Positions 21,538 to 23,538 of a stretch of 23,538 nucleotides of DNA are shown here, piece by piece; within the stretch, counting starts at the first letter, position 1; the number at the start of each line of letters is the position of its first letter. The notes beneath the pieces were generated by a model. It was given only the letters and a program-made list of their open reading frames with translations. It did no database searches and was not told the origin of the DNA. The DNA comes from SAR116 cluster bacterium. GTDB lineage: Bacteria > Pseudomonadota > Alphaproteobacteria > Puniceispirillales > Puniceispirillaceae. Position numbers and translations under genes: made by a program. The stretch covers positions 1-23,538 of the forward strand of contig SHBC01000009.1 of NCBI GenBank assembly GCA_004213025.1, in the 5' to 3' direction.

Positions 21538-23305
21538 ACGATCAGACCTTGCGGGCAACGCGCTTTCGGCGCTTCACGATGAAGATTATGACCGCCCCTA
21601 CAATCTGCAGAATCTGAATGCCGAGACACTGATCTTTACCGGCGGACGCGCCGGCCTGTCGCTCAATGGCGACTGGAATTTCTGTGTCGATCTGCTCGAT
21701 ACAGGGCTTCGCCAGAAATGGTTCGCCTTGGCGCCGGTGGCGTCATCCGAACGCACCGAGCCCTGGGACTATGACCCGTTTGACGGCGACACCGTTCCGG
21801 TGCCCTCCTGTTGGCAAATGCTGAATGAACGGTGGTATTTCTTTGAAGGATCGGCCTGGTACACGCGGTCATTCTCCCACGATCTGCCAGCCGGCAAGCG
21901 GCTGTTCCTGCGCATCGGCGCGGCGCAATATGACTGCAAGGTCTTTCTCAACGGTCAGTTTCTTGGCAACCACTATGGTGGCTCGACGCCCTTTTGCGTT
22001 GAACTGACAGGCGCCGTCGGATCCGGGGAAAACTGGCTGATGCTGTGCGTCAACAACCGGCGGACACGGGATCGTCTGCCGATGCAGAACACCGACTGGT
22101 TCAACTATGGCGGCGTCTATCGCGAGGTTGAGCTGTTTGAAACGCCGCAAACGGTCATCCGGGATCTGTTTGTGTATCTGGATGATGACGGCATCCATGT
22201 CGACGCCGCCATTGACGGCCCCGCCACGCAGGCGCAACTGGCCATCCCCGGGCTGGGTCTTGCGACAACTCTGGATTTTAGCGATGGCCGCGCCAGGACA
22301 GTCCTTCAGGCGCAGCCCGATCTGTGGTCGCCTGAGAGCCCGGTGCTTTACGACGTCACGCTGAGCGCCGGCGGCGACAGCGTCAGCGACCGCGTCGGAT
22401 TCCGCCGGATTGAGCGCCGCGGCACCGACATCCTGCTGAATGGACAGCCGGTATTCCTGCGCGGGATCAGCGTTCATGAAGATGACGAAATGCAGGGCAA
22501 GCTGACAAGCGAGGACGATATCCGCCGCCGCTTTGCTCATGCCCGCGAGCTTGGCTGCAACTTTCTGCGGTTGGCGCATTATCCGCATCACGAGATGGCG
22601 GCGCGGATTGCCGATGAAATGGGCCTGATGCTGTGGGAGGAAATTCCCGTTTACTGGGCCATCGACTTTGCCAACCCGGCCACACGGCATGACGCGGAAA
22701 ACCAGCTGTGCGAGCTTATCCGCCGTGACCGCAACCGTGCCAGTGTGATCATCTGGTCGGTCGGTAATGAAAACCCTGACACCGATGCGCGGCTTGATTT
22801 CATGAAGGGTCTGGCGGAAAGGGCGCGGGCGGAAGACCCGAGCCGACTGACCTCGGCCGCCTGTCTGATCAATCACCATGATCTGGTCATCGAAGACCGT
22901 CTGGCAGCGCATATCGATGTGATCGGGATCAATGAATATTATGGCTGGTACGAAGAAAATTTCAGTGATCTTGAAGCTGTCGGTGCCAATTCCCACCCTG
23001 ATCGTCCGGTGGTGATCTCCGAGACCGGCGCCGATGCCGATCATATAGCGGGGCCTGAAACAGGGCTGTTCAGCCTCGCCTATCAGGCCGAATATTACCG
23101 ACGCCAGATCGAAATTCTGCGAGAGCTGGATTATGTGAAGGGTATGACCCCCTGGATTCTGTATGATTTCAGGGTGGAACGGCGACAAGGCATCTATCAG
23201 CGTGGCTTCAACCGCAAGGGCCTGATTGCCGCCGACAAGGTCACCAGAAAACCTGCTTTTGATATCCTTGCCGCCTATTATGCCGAGCGTGCCGGGGAGT
23301 CATGA
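21530..23305 (+). CDS. Glycoside hydrolase family 2, beta-glucuronidase-like
   Basis: A 591-residue cytosolic enzyme (no signal peptide); the ATG follows GGAGG. It begins with a GH2 sugar-binding jelly-roll domain (SLNGDWNF, VPSCWQ, FLRIGAAQYDCKVFLNGQFLG, GGSTPF), then an Ig-like domain. The TIM barrel starts near residue 300 (LNGQPVFLRGISVHED). The acid/base is E414 in WSVGNENPD and the nucleophile is E498 in VVISETGAD. The motif N561-R562-K563 (RGFNRKGLIAAD) aligns with the N-K-K of Escherichia coli UidA (N566/K568), which contacts the sugar carboxylate. This favours a beta-glucuronidase or galacturonidase over a beta-galactosidase. It ends the locus. Substrate specificity is inferred from that motif. 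Confidence 0.93.
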   Translation: MLERSDLAGNALSALHDEDYDRPYNLQNLNAETLIFTGGRAGLSLNGDWNFCVDLLDTGLRQKWFALAPVASSERTEPWDYDPFDGDTVPVPSCWQMLNERWYFFEGSAWYTRSFSHDLPAGKRLFLRIGAAQYDCKVFLNGQFLGNHYGGSTPFCVELTGAVGSGENWLMLCVNNRRTRDRLPMQNTDWFNYGGVYREVELFETPQTVIRDLFVYLDDDGIHVDAAIDGPATQAQLAIPGLGLATTLDFSDGRARTVLQAQPDLWSPESPVLYDVTLSAGGDSVSDRVGFRRIERRGTDILLNGQPVFLRGISVHEDDEMQGKLTSEDDIRRRFAHARELGCNFLRLAHYPHHEMAARIADEMGLMLWEEIPVYWAIDFANPATRHDAENQLCELIRRDRNRASVIIWSVGNENPDTDARLDFMKGLAERARAEDPSRLTSAACLINHHDLVIEDRLAAHIDVIGINEYYGWYEENFSDLEAVGANSHPDRPVVISETGADADHIAGPETGLFSLAYQAEYYRRQIEILRELDYVKGMTPWILYDFRVERRQGIYQRGFNRKGLIAADKVTRKPAFDILAAYYAERAGES

Positions 23306-23318
23306 GCCGCGGCAAAAT

Positions 23319-23354
23319 CTTGCCCGGGATGAGAAAACTTGCCCGGGATGAGAA
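23319..23354. repeat. 17-bp direct repeat, period 19, after the GH2 gene
   Basis: CTTGCCCGGGATGAGAA occurs perfectly at 23319-23335 and 23338-23354, separated by AA. It begins 14 bases after the GH2 stop and contains a CCCGGG palindrome. It is not coding. Confidence 0.95.
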
Positions 23355-23387
23355 TCGGCATGCCTGAAACCGGCAACCGGCCAATCT

Positions 23388-23410
23388 GACCCGTCACCCG
23401 TGACCGGGTC
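23388..23410. terminator. Hairpin between the convergent GH2 and aldo/keto reductase genes
   Basis: GACCCGTCAC (23388-23397) pairs with GTGACCGGGTC (23400-23410), giving ten base pairs with one bulged base and a two-base loop that would open by a pair. It lies between convergent stop codons, a normal place for a bidirectional terminator, but there is no T tract on either side. Confidence 0.4.
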
Positions 23411-23413
23411 CGG

Positions 23414-23538
23414 TCATGGCACCTCTTCGCCGATCGCGGCGGTATAGATTTCGAACCATGTCTCGCGATCGATGGTCAGTTCAGCGGCCTTGCCGATCTG
23501 GCCGATCCGGTCGAGATTGTTGGTGCCCATCACCGGAA
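23414..23538 (-). CDS. Aldo/keto reductase, C-terminal 40 residues (cut by window edge)
   Basis: Reading leftward from the window end, 40 codons run to a TGA at 23416-23414. The visible sequence starts PVMGTNNLDRIGQIG and ends TWFEIYTAAIGEEVP. This is the characteristic C-terminal end of the YdhF/YajO-type aldo/keto reductases: P-x-x-GT-x-x-x-x-R-I, which helps bind NADPH, then a helix with W-x-x-x-x-x-A. The catalytic Tyr, Asp, Lys and His lie outside the window. It converges on the GH2 gene, so it is not in that operon. It may still belong to sugar metabolism, but no context is available beyond the edge. Confidence 0.8.
   Translation of the reverse strand, partial: PVMGTNNLDRIGQIGKAAELTIDRETWFEIYTAAIGEEVP

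Noticed and set aside
21869..23188. Long open frame (439 codons) on the minus strand opposite the GH2 gene
   Set aside because: It is antisense to the GH2 gene, whose catalytic residues are intact; no family motif is visible in it.

Overview
The window looks like chromosomal DNA from a GC-rich (roughly 58-60 %) alphaproteobacterium, plausibly a marine heterotroph. This rests on codon choice, the mix of binding-protein transporters and oxidoreductases, and tight ATGA/GTGA gene overlaps. It is an inference from style and gene content; no rRNA, tRNA, phage, IS or CRISPR is present to fix the lineage.

Region A (1-1971, minus strand) is a signalling operon reading leftward: SiaB-family GHKL kinase, SiaC-family phosphoprotein, two single-domain cyclic-nucleotide-binding-fold proteins, then the N-terminus of a SpoIIE/PP2C phosphatase cut by the window edge. 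Kinase, substrate and phosphatase are the parts of a Sia-type partner-switching module. The twin CNB-fold proteins are the unusual addition, and no diguanylate cyclase (SiaD) is visible.

Region B (2125-3856, plus) holds two small unrecognised proteins separated by a 14-bp tandem repeat, then a DHRS1-like short-chain dehydrogenase.

Region C (4046-9647, plus) is a four-gene operon with 0-4 bp junctions: MmgE/PrpD-family protein, isopropylmalate-dehydrogenase-like beta-decarboxylating dehydrogenase, GMC flavoprotein alcohol dehydrogenase and aldehyde dehydrogenase. Together they suggest oxidation of an alcohol through the aldehyde to an acid, plus dehydration/isomerisation and oxidative decarboxylation of a hydroxy-acid. 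The decarboxylating dehydrogenase has Met where the family has its catalytic Tyr, so this is probably not leucine synthesis. A 15-bp tandem repeat, a small protein and a SAM methyltransferase follow (9706-10900).

Region D (10950-23305) is a carbohydrate-uptake and catabolism locus. A minus-strand alpha/beta hydrolase diverges from a GntR/FCD regulator, with a FadR-type operator candidate between them. Next come a secreted sugar-binding protein, two permeases, a D-2-hydroxyacid dehydrogenase, the transport ATPase, three different Gfo/Idh/MocA oxidoreductases and a cytosolic GH2 glycosidase carrying an N-x-K motif like that of beta-glucuronidases. The likely job is import of a (possibly uronic-acid-containing) glycoside, cytosolic hydrolysis and oxidation of the released sugar. 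The window closes with the C-terminus of a convergent aldo/keto reductase (minus strand).

A recurring oddity is that at least six non-coding gaps carry a short (13-19 bp) tandem duplication of unrelated sequence, one of which doubles a Shine-Dalgarno site. No gene-free stretch exceeds about 300 bp.
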